Assembly: GCF_007830265.1 (NCBI RefSeq)
Contig: NZ_VLKE01000001.1
Coordinates: 2,914,001-2,978,000 of the forward strand
DNA from: Micromonospora olivasterospora
GTDB taxonomy: Bacteria; Actinomycetota; Actinomycetes; Mycobacteriales; Micromonosporaceae
Reading direction: 5' to 3'
Length of the DNA: 64,000 nucleotides
Below are positions 17,683 through 27,300 of this stretch, piece by piece. The position numbers were made by a program, and so were the translations under genes. Under the pieces are notes generated by a model. That model was given only the letters and a program-made list of their open reading frames with translations, had not been told where the DNA came from and ran no database searches. The number at the start of each line of letters is the position of its first letter. The first letter of the stretch is position 1.

Positions 17683-19567
17683 GACTCTGCTGCCGAATTC
17701 GTGACACGCCGTCGGGATCGTTCTGGCTGGCTGGTTCTGGGGTGATGATCTCTGTTCGCGGTCGTGTTCTCCTCGTTGGCGGCCGCGGGATGGGGGTGTA
17801 CGGGTGTCGATGCAGCCGCGGTCGCGGGTGGAGATTCCGGAGCAGACGGTGCTGGTGGCCCGGGCGGCGTTCCCGCAGGGCAGCGTGGCGATGTTTGCCC
17901 GTGACGAGCTGGGTCAGGTGTTCGCCGATGAACAGTTCGCTGCCGCGTTCGGCGTTCGGGGCGCCCCAGCCGAGTCCCCGGGTGTGCTGGCGTTAGTGAC
18001 CGCCCTGCAGTACGCGGAGAACCTGACCGACCGGCAAGCCGCGCAGATGGTGGCCCGGGCCATCGACTGGAAGTACGCCCTCGCGCTGGAACTGACCGAT
18101 CCCGGGTTCGATGCCAGCGTGTTGAGCAAGTTCCGGGCCCGGCTGGTCGAACACGGCCTGGAGGAACAGGTCTTCATCAGGATGCTCGCGGTGCTGGCCG
18201 ACAAGGGCCTGGTCAGTGCCGGCGGTAAGCAGCGCACCGATTCCACCCACGTGATCAGCGCGGTCCGCGACCTCAACCGTCTGGAACTGGCCGGCGAGTC
18301 GGTACGTGCCTGCCTGGAAGCGTTGACGGTGGCCGCCGGGTCCTGGCTCGCTACGGTGATCGACGTCGGCGAGTGGGCGCACCGGTACGGACCCCGCGTG
18401 GATTCCTGGCGGCTACCCGCCTCGGCGGCCAAGCGGGACCGCCTCGCGCAGGTCTACGGCGCCGACGCGGTAGCCCTGCTCCGCGCGGTATTCGCCCCCA
18501 GCGCCCCGGCCTGGCTGCGTGAACTGCCCGCCGTGCAGACGCTGCGCATCGTGCTGGTGCAGAACTACTACATCACCATCGACACGCGAGGGCGGGAGGT
18601 GATCCGGCGGCGGGAGGCAGACACAGACGGTCTCCCGCCCGCCAGATCACGGATCACCTCCCCCTACGACACGGATACCCGGTGGGCCGCCAAGGGTGAG
18701 GACCTGTTCTGGAACGGATTCAAGGTTCACCTGACGGAGACCTGCGATGATGACCGGGGTTCCTACACACCCGCCGGCCAGGACGAACGAGCCGAGCCCG
18801 CTGACCGCAAGCCACGGACCCCGAACCTGATCACGAACGTGGCCACCACCGCGGCCACCGTCCCCGATGTGAAGGCCACCACCGGCATCCACCAGCAGCT
18901 ACACGAACGTGAACTGCTGCCCGCCGAGCATTACCTCGACTCCGGCTACCCCTCGGCCGAGGTCATCGCCACCGCCGCGACCACCTACGGAGTCACCCTC
19001 GTGACCCCCGCCCTGCTCGACCAGTCAGCCCAGGCCCGCGCCGGCACCGGATACGACAAGACCGCCTTCACCATCGACTTCGACACCCGGCAGGTCACCT
19101 GCCCGCAAGGGCGCACCAGTTCCTGCTGGAGCCCGGCCACCCAACGCGGCACCGAAGTCATCGTGGTGAAGTTCGCCGGCACCACCTGCCGGCCCTGCCC
19201 CGCACAGGCACAGTGCACCACCGCGAAACGCGGCGGCCGACAGCTCACGTTCTACCCCCGCGACCTGCACCACGCCCTGGCCCAGGCCCGCGCCCGGCAG
19301 ACCACCGAAGACTGGCCAGACAAGTACAAGCTGCGCGCCGGAATCGAAAGCACAATCAGCCAGGCCCTCGCAATCACCGGCATCCGCCACGCCCGCTACC
19401 GCGGCACCGCGAAAACCCACCTCCAACACGTGTTCTCCGCGACCGCCCTCAACCTCATCCGGCTCCACGCCTGGTCAACCGGACACCCCCTCCAACCAGG
19501 CCGGACCAGCAACCTCCAACGCCTCGACCTCGCCCTCGCCGCCTGAACCGAATTCGGCAGCAGAGTC
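17683..19567 (+). mobile_element. IS1182-family insertion sequence, copy 3 (complete)
   Basis: 1885 bp, opposite orientation to copies 1 and 2, with ends GACTCTGCTGCC at 17683 and GGCAGCAGAGTC at 19567. It abuts the intron ORF on the left and a broken zinc-ribbon gene on the right. No target duplication is visible (CGAC versus CAGC), and the sequences on its two sides belong to unrelated units, indicating deletion or recombination here. Confidence 0.9.
17804..19546 (+). CDS. IS1182-family DDE transposase, copy 3
   Basis: 580 residues, with the same product as copy 1 as far as I can compare. Start GTG 17804. Intact N-terminal domain, candidate acidic residues in RTDSTHV, LDSGYPS and GIESTIS, and Cys-rich segment. 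Likely active, and a substrate for inversion with copies 1 and 2. Confidence 0.92.
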   Translation: MSMQPRSRVEIPEQTVLVARAAFPQGSVAMFARDELGQVFADEQFAAAFGVRGAPAESPGVLALVTALQYAENLTDRQAAQMVARAIDWKYALALELTDPGFDASVLSKFRARLVEHGLEEQVFIRMLAVLADKGLVSAGGKQRTDSTHVISAVRDLNRLELAGESVRACLEALTVAAGSWLATVIDVGEWAHRYGPRVDSWRLPASAAKRDRLAQVYGADAVALLRAVFAPSAPAWLRELPAVQTLRIVLVQNYYITIDTRGREVIRRREADTDGLPPARSRITSPYDTDTRWAAKGEDLFWNGFKVHLTETCDDDRGSYTPAGQDERAEPADRKPRTPNLITNVATTAATVPDVKATTGIHQQLHERELLPAEHYLDSGYPSAEVIATAATTYGVTLVTPALLDQSAQARAGTGYDKTAFTIDFDTRQVTCPQGRTSSCWSPATQRGTEVIVVKFAGTTCRPCPAQAQCTTAKRGGRQLTFYPRDLHHALAQARARQTTEDWPDKYKLRAGIESTISQALAITGIRHARYRGTAKTHLQHVFSATALNLIRLHAWSTGHPLQPGRTSNLQRLDLALAA

Positions 19568-20292
19568 CAGCCAGGCGTCGAACTGGGAGGGCCGGTCATC
19601 GTCGAGCAGTCCGACGAGGGTGAGGATCTCGGCGGTGCGTCCGACGCTGAGGCCGTGGGCGCGTAGCGCGGGGATGATCTGGCTGTAGCGGACCTTCTCG
19701 CCAGCGGTGTGGTGGGAGAGCAGGATGACCAGGGCGCGGTCGACATCATTGGCGATCCAGTGGGTCCAGCCGTGGGCCTCGCCCCACCTCCTGGCCTCGT
19801 GCTGGGCACGCAGCAACCACGGGTTGGCGAGGTCGGCGTGGCGGCGCGGTCGAACGCGGTGAAGTCGCGGTGCGCCTCGAACATCGGCGGCTGTGTCCAG
19901 CCGCAGACCGGCGCCGACGTGATCGGTTTCGATGTGGACTTGCGGGGTTGCCGGCCGCGTTTGCCTAATCGTTGCTGGCCGTTGCGGGCTTTCTGGCGCT
20001 GCATCTTCGCGAAGAACAGCTGATGGTGGTGGACCCGTTGGAGATAGGGCAGCAGGGTCGGCGTCCACACGCCCTTGGCGTCGGCGCTGGCCTGGCACCA
20101 GCACAGGCGGCAGTAGTCGTTCTTCAGGGGCACGGTCCGGCCGCAGCCGGCGCACTGGGCGTCGTCGGGGTGCTGTTGTCGGAAGCTGCGGCAGGCCACG
20201 CAGCGGCGGCTGGGTAGTACGCCCCAGGCGAAGCACTCGGCGCAGCCGATCGCCAGCGCGCCAGCGCCGCGTGGCCGTCGTGGGATGCTCAC
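19568..20292 (-). pseudogene. Zinc-ribbon protein of a recombinase operon, frameshifted and truncated
   Basis: Starts at ATG 20292, overlapping the upstream HTH gene. The first 75 residues hold four CxxC-type pairs (CAEC, CVAC, CAGC, CRLC) spaced like zinc ribbons. About codon 150 (near 19842) the frame shifts: the continuation HADLANPWLLRAQHEARRWG, then TAEILTLVGLLDDDR, is in another frame. The 3' end is lost at 19567, where IS1182 copy 3 starts. Proteins of this type follow tyrosine recombinases in actinobacteria; role unknown, possibly DNA binding. Confidence 0.7.
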
Positions 20293-20615
20293 GCGGGCGG
20301 TAGTGACCGGCCGTCGCGTCGTTGCGGCACCACCGCTGTCGTGGCGCCGCCGACAGCAACAACGGGTTTCCCTTGTCCCGCAACGGGTTTGGTGACCCTC
20401 TCCGGTTCGGCGACGAGGAGGTCGGCGACGGTGCAGCCGATCGTGACGCAGATGACGTCCAGGTCATCGAGTTTGATACTGGCCGGCTGCCCGGACCACA
20501 GGCCCGACATCTTCCCGGCGGAGATGACCAGGCCGTGCTCGGCCAGCATCCGCTGCAGGTCGCTGGCCTTCCAGATCCCACGCTGAGCGGCGGCCAGCCG
20601 CAGGTTCCACTTCAC
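20289..20615 (-). CDS. XRE-like helix-turn-helix protein
   Basis: 108 residues. MKWNLRLAAAQRGIWKASDL begins an HTH of the Cro/C1 type (LQRMLAEHGLVISAGKMSGL, then DLDVICVTIGCTVADLL), which is the HTH_26-like pattern. A basic, probably unstructured tail follows. The start overlaps the recombinase stop by 4 bp and the gene overlaps the zinc-ribbon gene by 4 bp, so all three are one operon. It could regulate the recombinase or act as a directionality factor. Confidence 0.8.
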   Translation of the reverse strand: MKWNLRLAAAQRGIWKASDLQRMLAEHGLVISAGKMSGLWSGQPASIKLDDLDVICVTIGCTVADLLVAEPERVTKPVAGQGKPVVAVGGATTAVVPQRRDGRSLPPA

Positions 20616-21721
20616 GCCAGCAGCCCCTTCAATCGTTGCGCGGCACGCTCGTGCCCCGCGGCCCAGGCATCCTCGACATGGGTGCGGTGAACATGGACAT
20701 ATCTCATAGTTGTGGCGATCCAGGAATGGCCGAGGACCTCCTGGATCGAGATCAGATCAAGGCCGCCCTGATAGAGCCGCGAGGCCGCATAGTGGCGCAG
20801 CACGTGCGGAGTGAGCGTGTCCGCCCAGCCCGGCAAGTGCTTGGCGGCGGCCTCGGCCAGCCCCGCGCGCAGCGCGTCGTCACCGACCCGACGGCAGGTG
20901 CCGTCGGCGTGCTTACGCTCGGAGGGGAACAGTGGCGCGCCGGGCCGGACGTGGTCGTCGTCGAAGTGGCCCCACACGTCGGCGACGAACCAGGCGAGGG
21001 TCCGCCGCGCGTTGTTGATCAGCGGCACGATCCGCTCCCGCGGCCCGGAACCCCGCGCGCCCTTGCCGTGACGCACGTGCAACTTGCCGAACCGGCCCAG
21101 GTCCCACTTGACGTCGTGCAGGTCCAGCCGACACGCCTCGTCGACCCGTAAGCCCACCTCGGCCATCAGCCGGGCCGCGGCGTAGTTGCGGGCGGTGGGC
21201 GCGAACTTCCGGCAGGTCGCCAGCTCTTCCCGCCACCCCGCGAACAGCACCTCGACTTCCGCGTCGGTCGGTGGGATACGCAGCATCGCCTCGGTGCCAC
21301 CGCGCGGCCGGTTGAGCTCGTCGATCGGGCACTCGACCACCCGACCGGTCAGGTTGTGGATCTCGACCTTGTGACGCAGTTCCAGGAACAGGAAGTACGT
21401 CTTGAGCGCCTGCGCCCGCGCCAGCCGGGTGCCCTTGGCCGTCTCGCGCAGCACCCGACCGAAGTAGGCGTCCGCGTCGGCCGGCTCCATCTCCCACAGC
21501 GGCCGGCCGAACCAGGTCCGTACCTGCTCCAGGTGCCCGACGTCGCCGCGGATCGTCGCGTCCGCCAACCCGGCCGACGCGCGGGCCAGCACGAACCCGG
21601 CCAGCACGTCGGTCTCGAATTCGGCGATGTCCTCCGGCCCCGGCTCGGCCCGGACCACCCGCAGATCCCGCACGACCGCCAGTCCCAACCCGAGCCTCCT
21701 CGCCTTCACCGGCGACATCAA
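20612..21721 (-). CDS. Tyrosine recombinase
   Basis: 369 residues; ATG 21721 and 21718 are both possible. The N-terminal core-binding domain spans about residues 35-135. The catalytic residues are present: Arg in EVGLRVDEACRL, His-x-x-Arg in TPHVLRHYAASRLY, His in LGHSWIATTMRYVHV with the terminal Tyr. It is unrelated to the tRNA-Lys integrase. It is the first gene of an operon with an HTH and a zinc-ribbon gene. No attachment site can be assigned, and it may be a stand-alone recombinase module. Confidence 0.9.
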   Translation of the reverse strand: MMSPVKARRLGLGLAVVRDLRVVRAEPGPEDIAEFETDVLAGFVLARASAGLADATIRGDVGHLEQVRTWFGRPLWEMEPADADAYFGRVLRETAKGTRLARAQALKTYFLFLELRHKVEIHNLTGRVVECPIDELNRPRGGTEAMLRIPPTDAEVEVLFAGWREELATCRKFAPTARNYAAARLMAEVGLRVDEACRLDLHDVKWDLGRFGKLHVRHGKGARGSGPRERIVPLINNARRTLAWFVADVWGHFDDDHVRPGAPLFPSERKHADGTCRRVGDDALRAGLAEAAAKHLPGWADTLTPHVLRHYAASRLYQGGLDLISIQEVLGHSWIATTMRYVHVHRTHVEDAWAAGHERAAQRLKGLLA

Positions 21722-21871
21722 TCAGTCACCGACGACGACAACGACTCAGAATTTCTGAAGTGACGTCAACCCCATTCAGTCGCGCGGAAGACCCGCAGAC
21801 TCCCGCCCTGGCCAGGGGAAACAGGATCAGACCTCAGACCACCACGTGAGGAACTGGCGGGTTGTTTCTTA

Positions 21872-22895
21872 GAGACCGTCGGGTAACCAGCTCCGAGCGT
21901 TCTGTTACGGGGAGACACGTCGATGCCGGGTGCTCGACAAATAGATCATCCCCGCCATGATCGCGTTGTGTGCGCAACTGCAACTGTGGCGGGGATGACG
22001 CCCGTTCATGCTATCCGTCGAGCTTGACCGATGCGATGTGGGCGATCCTCGCGCCCTTGATGCCGGTACGCGACCTGCGTAAAGGCGGCCGGCCGCGCAA
22101 GTGGGGAGATCGGCTGATCCTGGATTCGATCTTCTATGTGCTGCGGTCGGGCTGTCCGTGGCGGATGATGCCGCGGGATCTGGCGCCACCGGACGCGGCA
22201 CATCGCTGGTTCACGACGTGGCGGAAGAACGGAACGTGGGACGCGATCCACGACGAGCTTCGCCGGCAGGTGCGGGTAGCGGCCGGTCGTGAGCCGGAGC
22301 CGACAGCGGCGGTGCTGGACGCCCAGTCCATCAAATCCAGTGAGGGCGGCGAATGCCGTGGGTTCGACATGGGCAAGAAGACCACCGGCCGCAAGCGGCA
22401 CCTGGTCGTGGACACGATGGGGCTGATCCTGGTCGTGATGGTCACCTCCGCCTCGGTCAACGACCGTCCCGGTGGCCGGCGGATCCTGGCGCGGCTGGCC
22501 GAGGCGTTCACCACCATCGCCCTCGTGTGGGCCGACGGCGGCTACGCCAACAGCATCGACTCCACTCTGCTGACCTGGGCGAAAGAGCAGCTCGGCATCC
22601 TGGTGGAGATCGTCAAGCGCAACGACGACGTCAAGGGCTTCAAGGTCCTACCGCGCCGGTGGGTGGTAGAGAGGACGCTGGGTTGGCTGGTCCGTAACCG
22701 ACGCCTGGCCCGGGACTACGAACGGCTGACCGTCAACTCAGAGGCCATGATCAAGGTAGCGATGATTCGACTCATGACGATACGCCTGGCCGGTCAAACG
22801 ATCCGCTGGGCCAACGCCACCGAGCGCGAAGCCGCCCAACGCATCAACGTTGAGCGACTTCTCGCCACGTAGTCACCCGGTTACCCGACGGTCTC
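21872..22895 (+). mobile_element. IS5-family element A, copy 1
   Basis: 1024 bp with perfect 17-bp inverted ends GAGACCGTCGGGTAACC. It is flanked by TTA on both sides (21869-21871 and 22896-22898), a 3-bp TNA duplication typical of part of the IS5 family. A second copy is at 32917-33940. The right-hand TTA also serves as the left duplication of IS5 element B. Confidence 0.95.
21970..22872 (+). CDS. IS5-family transposase A, copy 1
   Basis: About 300 residues from GTG 21970; the conserved part begins at YPSSLTDAMWAILAPLMP. N-terminal DUF4096-type domain (GGRPRKWGDRLILDSIFYVL, SGCPWRMMPRDL). DDE residues: Asp in VLDAQSIKSS, Asp in VWADGGYANS, Glu in WVVERTLGWLVRNRRLARDY. Uninterrupted and the same as the second copy at protein level. 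Confidence 0.93.
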   Translation: MRNCNCGGDDARSCYPSSLTDAMWAILAPLMPVRDLRKGGRPRKWGDRLILDSIFYVLRSGCPWRMMPRDLAPPDAAHRWFTTWRKNGTWDAIHDELRRQVRVAAGREPEPTAAVLDAQSIKSSEGGECRGFDMGKKTTGRKRHLVVDTMGLILVVMVTSASVNDRPGGRRILARLAEAFTTIALVWADGGYANSIDSTLLTWAKEQLGILVEIVKRNDDVKGFKVLPRRWVVERTLGWLVRNRRLARDYERLTVNSEAMIKVAMIRLMTIRLAGQTIRWANATEREAAQRINVERLLAT

Positions 22896-22898
22896 TTA

Positions 22899-23866
22899 GA
22901 GCCCGCGCAAATAGGTCAGACGCGCTGCCCCAGATACGAGGCGGGCACGGACATCCATGATCATGAAGGTGCTTACGCCTCGTGATCGCCAGGAGTGTCC
23001 GTGCCCGTTGTTCCATCATGGCTGATGACCCCGCTGTGGGACCAGTTCGCCGCGCTGTTGCCCGAGCGGCCGCGGGTTGATCCGTCGCATCCGCTGGGGT
23101 GTCACCGGCCGCGGGTGGCGGATCGGCTGATATTCGAGAAGTTGTTGCAGGTGCTGCGGTTCGGGTGTGCGTACGAGTCGATCGCGGACAGTGGTTGTTC
23201 GGCGACGACGATCCGGAACCGGCGTGACGAGTGGATCACGCTGGGCGTGTTCGAACAATTGAAGGCCATCGTATTGGACACCTATGACCGGATTGTCGGA
23301 CTGATTCTGGACGATATCTCGGTGGACGGGTGTATCACCAAGGCTCCCGGTGGCGGTGAGGTCGCCGGCCGGTCTCCGGTCGACCGGGGCAAGCAGGGGA
23401 TGAAACGCTCCAGCATGGTCGAGGCCCGGGGGATCCCTCTCGACCGGGTTCTGGCCGGCGCGAACCGTCATGATTCACCACTACTGGCGTCTACTCTGGA
23501 CAAGCTGGACGTGTTCGGTCCGCTGCCGGAGAAGGTGACAGTACACCTGGACGCCGGCTACGACTCGGCGGTCACCCGCGAGCTTCTGGCCGGCCGTAAC
23601 CTGCACGCCGAAATAGCCCATAAGGGCGACAAAGCACCCATCCAGGCGGGCCGCAGGTGGCATGTCGAGCGGACGAACGCCTGGCACAACGCCTTCAACC
23701 GCCTGCAACGCTGCTACGAACGCCGAGAACGCGTCATCGACGCGTTCTTCGACCTCGCCGACGCGATCATCACTCTACGTAGCCTGATCCGGCAGGCATG
23801 GACCCTCTACCGCTGGGACAACCGTCCCACCCGGCGCCCATGATCTTGACCTATCTGCGCGACCTC
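22899..23866 (+). mobile_element. IS5-family element B, copy 1
   Basis: 968 bp with imperfect 20-bp ends (GAGCCCGCGCAAATAGGTCA and GAGGTCGCGCAGATAGGTCA in complement). It is flanked by TTA at 22896-22898 and 23867-23869. It directly follows IS5-A with only the shared TTA between them. Confidence 0.93.
22995..23843 (+). CDS. IS5-family transposase B, copy 1
   Basis: 282 residues starting MSVPVVPSWLMTPLWDQFAA. It shows an N-terminal domain with FEKLLQVLRFGCAYESIADS, first Asp in ISVDGCITKAPGGGE, second Asp in VHLDAGYDSAVTRELL, and Glu in RRWHVERTNAWHNAFNRLQR, the IS5 DDE set. Distinct from transposase A. Intact. Confidence 0.93.
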   Translation: MSVPVVPSWLMTPLWDQFAALLPERPRVDPSHPLGCHRPRVADRLIFEKLLQVLRFGCAYESIADSGCSATTIRNRRDEWITLGVFEQLKAIVLDTYDRIVGLILDDISVDGCITKAPGGGEVAGRSPVDRGKQGMKRSSMVEARGIPLDRVLAGANRHDSPLLASTLDKLDVFGPLPEKVTVHLDAGYDSAVTRELLAGRNLHAEIAHKGDKAPIQAGRRWHVERTNAWHNAFNRLQRCYERRERVIDAFFDLADAIITLRSLIRQAWTLYRWDNRPTRRP

Positions 23867-24313
23867 TTATGCACGGCGTGGCACCGACCACCAGGTGAGG
23901 TGGGCGGCGCGGGTGAGCGCGCCGGTTTCGCGGAGGGCTGGCATGACGGGCCCCGACGCCTCGGAGTACCGCTGCGGGTTGGCTCGGGTCGGGGGTCAGG
24001 CCCCCGTCCGGGGCCCGGCGTGGGGTGTGGGTGTGGGGTGGCGCACGTGTGGGTGGGGATGGCTGGTGTCGCCGGTGTCGACTACCGTCACTTTGCGGTG
24101 AGGGGTGCGTGGCTCTCGGCGATCAACACTGTCGGTGGTGGTGGGCGTCGGTCGGGTCGTGGGGTGAGGTGTGGGGGTTTTGGCCGGCGGGTGGGCGACG
24201 GGGTGGTGAGGTTGTCGCCGGCGAGGTGGTCGGGGCTGGGGTGGGCGGTCCGCGGGGCTGGCTGATCCGTACTGGGTGTCCTTGGTTCGGGGGCGGGGAG
24301 GGAGCGTTGCGCG
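23867..24313. other. Upstream region of the giant polymorphic protein gene
   Basis: No gene recognised. The stretch is G/T-rich on the plus strand (runs such as GTGGGGTGTGGGTGTGG around 24020). It should carry the promoter of the gene at 24314, but the left part was replaced by IS5-B, so the native promoter may be partly lost. A ribosome site GGGAGGGAG ends about 10 bp before the TTG start. Confidence 0.45.
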
Positions 24314-27300
24314 TTGGTCGCCGCTGCTTTTTCGACTGTTGAGCTCAGTGAGAGTTCGTTGCGGGTTTTGGAAGGGTTCACCGGGGTGCGGGTGTCCCGG
24401 GCGAAGTTGCCGTTGTTGTGGGATGACATCGGCACGCTGGAGATGCTGGCGGGTCGGGTGCGTACGGTGCTGGGTCCGTTGCTGGAGCAGACGGTCAGGG
24501 CGGTCCGGCAGGCGGGGGAGGGTGAGGCCTTCGACCGGTTCGTGGCGCAGACCGCTCCGTTCGTGGGGAAGATGGCCGAGACGGCCGATCTGATGCTCGC
24601 CGTGGTGGAGGCGGAGAAGAAGTTCTTCCTGGAGACGGAGACCGGCAAGCGTACGACGGTGGCGATGTTCTCCTTCATGCAGGCCGAGTTCGCCGCCGCC
24701 GCCGCGATGTGGTTCTGGAATCCCGTGGGGGCGGCGGCGCACCTCGCCCAGGCGCGGACGATCATTCAGGTGGTCCTGCGTTCGGCGTTGGTGCGGTCGG
24801 CGGCGAGTAGCACGGCGATGCAGATGCTGACGATGCCGGGTTCTGCGTTGTTGGCGCAGGTGTCGATGATGACCGACGGTCTGCAGTCGGGGGTGAACTG
24901 GTCGGCGGTCGGTAAGCAGGCGGCGTACGCGGGGGCGGTGGCGTTCCTGAGCACGGTGGGCGGGCCGGCGTTGGGCAAGGTCGCTGGCGCTGTCGCCGCC
25001 GCGGTCAGCAAGCTCGGCCTGTCGGACACGACCAAGATGCTGTTGACCGATCTGCTGACGCGGCCGGTGTTGGAGACCGGCACGGAGGGAATCTTCGGTA
25101 TCGGTGCCAGCCTGATGGTCGACGGGTACTACGACACCGGCAATCTCGGTGCCGATCTTCTGTCCGGGGCGCTGTCGGGGGCGGGCGGGTCGGCCGCGAG
25201 CGGGCTCGGGCTCGTCGTGAGTCGCGCCATGAATGGGCCCCGGGTGCGGGTGCCGCATATCGCGTTCACGCCCGACGGTAGGCCGGTCCTGCCGGTGGCG
25301 TCGACACCGGTTGGTGTGGACTCGTCCACGGGCTACCAGAGCGGGGTCGACGATCCGAAGGCTGTGGCTGCCGGCACGCAGGCCCCGCCGCCCACCCCGC
25401 CGCCGCCGCTGCCGGCATCGAACATGCCCACGCCGAAGCTGAACCTGCCCACGCCGAACGACCCGTCGGTGCCGTCGTGGTCGGTGCCGTCGTGGTCGAT
25501 GCCGGCCGTGCCGGCGCCGCAGTGGGTTGTGGCAGCGGGTGGGCCGGTGGTCGAGCGGTGGCATCGGTTCCAGCAGGATCTGGTGGACCGTTACGGTGGG
25601 CTGCTGGCCGGGGTGGCTCGGGCGGGCAAGAGCATGGCCGCGCTCGCCATTCCCATCGAGCGGGTTTTCGCCGGGTGGGTCGACGCCCGACAGGGTGATC
25701 GGGTTGTTGCGGGTTTCCTGTCCGCGGTCGGTCTGCCCGCTGCCGCGCTGACCGAGGGGTATCTGACGGGTGTCCGGCAGCGGGCGGTGGCCCGGATGGC
25801 CGAGGCGTTGGCGTCCGCGGGTGGGCAGTTCCCGGCCGAGGTGCGGGCGCAGCAGCTGGTCGCCGCGCTGCCGGCGGCGTTCGACCTGGAGGCGCTGCGC
25901 GCGATCGCGCACCTGGCCGCCGAACACCACATCGACCAGTACCTCACCGCCGGCCTACCCACAGGCGCCAGCACGCCGACAGGCCCTGGCACGTCGTCGG
26001 CCGCTGGCGTGCCGGGGGGCGCTGGGGCGGCGGTGCCGTCCGCCGCCGTGCTCGAGGCGGTCGTGGGCGGCGTGCGGAGCCAGGTGGACCGAAGGGTCGA
26101 TGCGATCCTCGGTGCCCCCGCCGTGCTGCCGGCCGTGCTGCCCGCTGTGGTGGCCGGTCCCGACGCCGCGCAGGTCAGTGCCGTGGCGGATGCGGTCCGG
26201 CAGGTGGTCGTCGACCTGCCCGCCCGTTTCTCGGCCGCGGCCGTTCCCGGCGTCACCGGAGCGGCCGCCGGTGTGGCTACCCTCGACGTTGAAGAAAGCG
26301 GGCGTACCGGCGCGCCGACAGTGCCGGTAACGTCCGAGCAGCACACCGCGGCGGCGGCCGGCCTGGCGCGGGCCCAGTTCACCGCGCTGGCCCACCGGTA
26401 CGGCCTGGATCCGGCCGGTCACGACATCCTCGCCGGGTCGTTCCAACAGGAATGGAAGGACCGGTACCAGCAGGTCCTCGCCGAGGCCGCCGGCAGCGCC
26501 ACGTCCGGCGCGCCCGGCACGGCGGGGACGCCTGGCACCCCGGACGCGGCCAGCGCCGGTAGTACAGTGCCGGCTGGCGGCCGTGACATCGCCAGCGCCG
26601 GCGGCCGTGACAACGCCACCGCCAGTGACATGTCTGTGTCCAGCGATGACGTGTTCAGCAACCTCGACACCAGCGACACCATGTCGATCAGTGACGTGTC
26701 CTTGCCGGACGAGTCGCTTGGCGGGGTGCCCGGCAAGCACGGCCTCAGCGACGCGGGTTCGTTCAGCGACGCGGGTTCGTGGCGGGATGTGTCGTTGCGG
26801 GACGGACCGGTCAGTGGCGGCCCCGGCAGGCACGGCGAGCCGGCTGCGGCGGCGACTGAACAGGATCTCACGCCGTTCGGGTCCGGGCAGCGGGTCGCTA
26901 ACTGGGCCGCTGCGGAGCAGGTACGTCCCGGCAGCGGTGACCTGTGGTTGTGTGTGGCGGCCACTCTCGATGTGTTCCACACCGTGTACAAGCGGTTGGG
27001 CAACCGGGCGGTGTTCGACGACCGGATCATCGGGCCGGACGGCCGGCTCGCGCCCACCATGGGCTGGCCGCAACTGTTGGAGGTCCTCGACGCGGTGCCC
27101 GAGCGGGTCGCCCACCCGGACGGGGTCGCGGGAGGGGACGTGCTGGCCGCGTTGCGGGCGGTGCCGGGGTCGATGGTGGTGGTCAGGGCCGCGCCACCGA
27201 ACGAACCGCAGCACGTGTTCGCCCTCCACAGCCGGCCGCAGGATTCCGGGCCGCCGAGGATCCGGGTGCGGGACCCTCTGCTGCCCGGCGCCGTCGACCG

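Noticed and set aside
19568..19800. Remaining 3' part of the group II intron after IS1182 copy 3
   Set aside because: The sequence belongs to the zinc-ribbon pseudogene on the minus strand; no domain V-like hairpin was seen.
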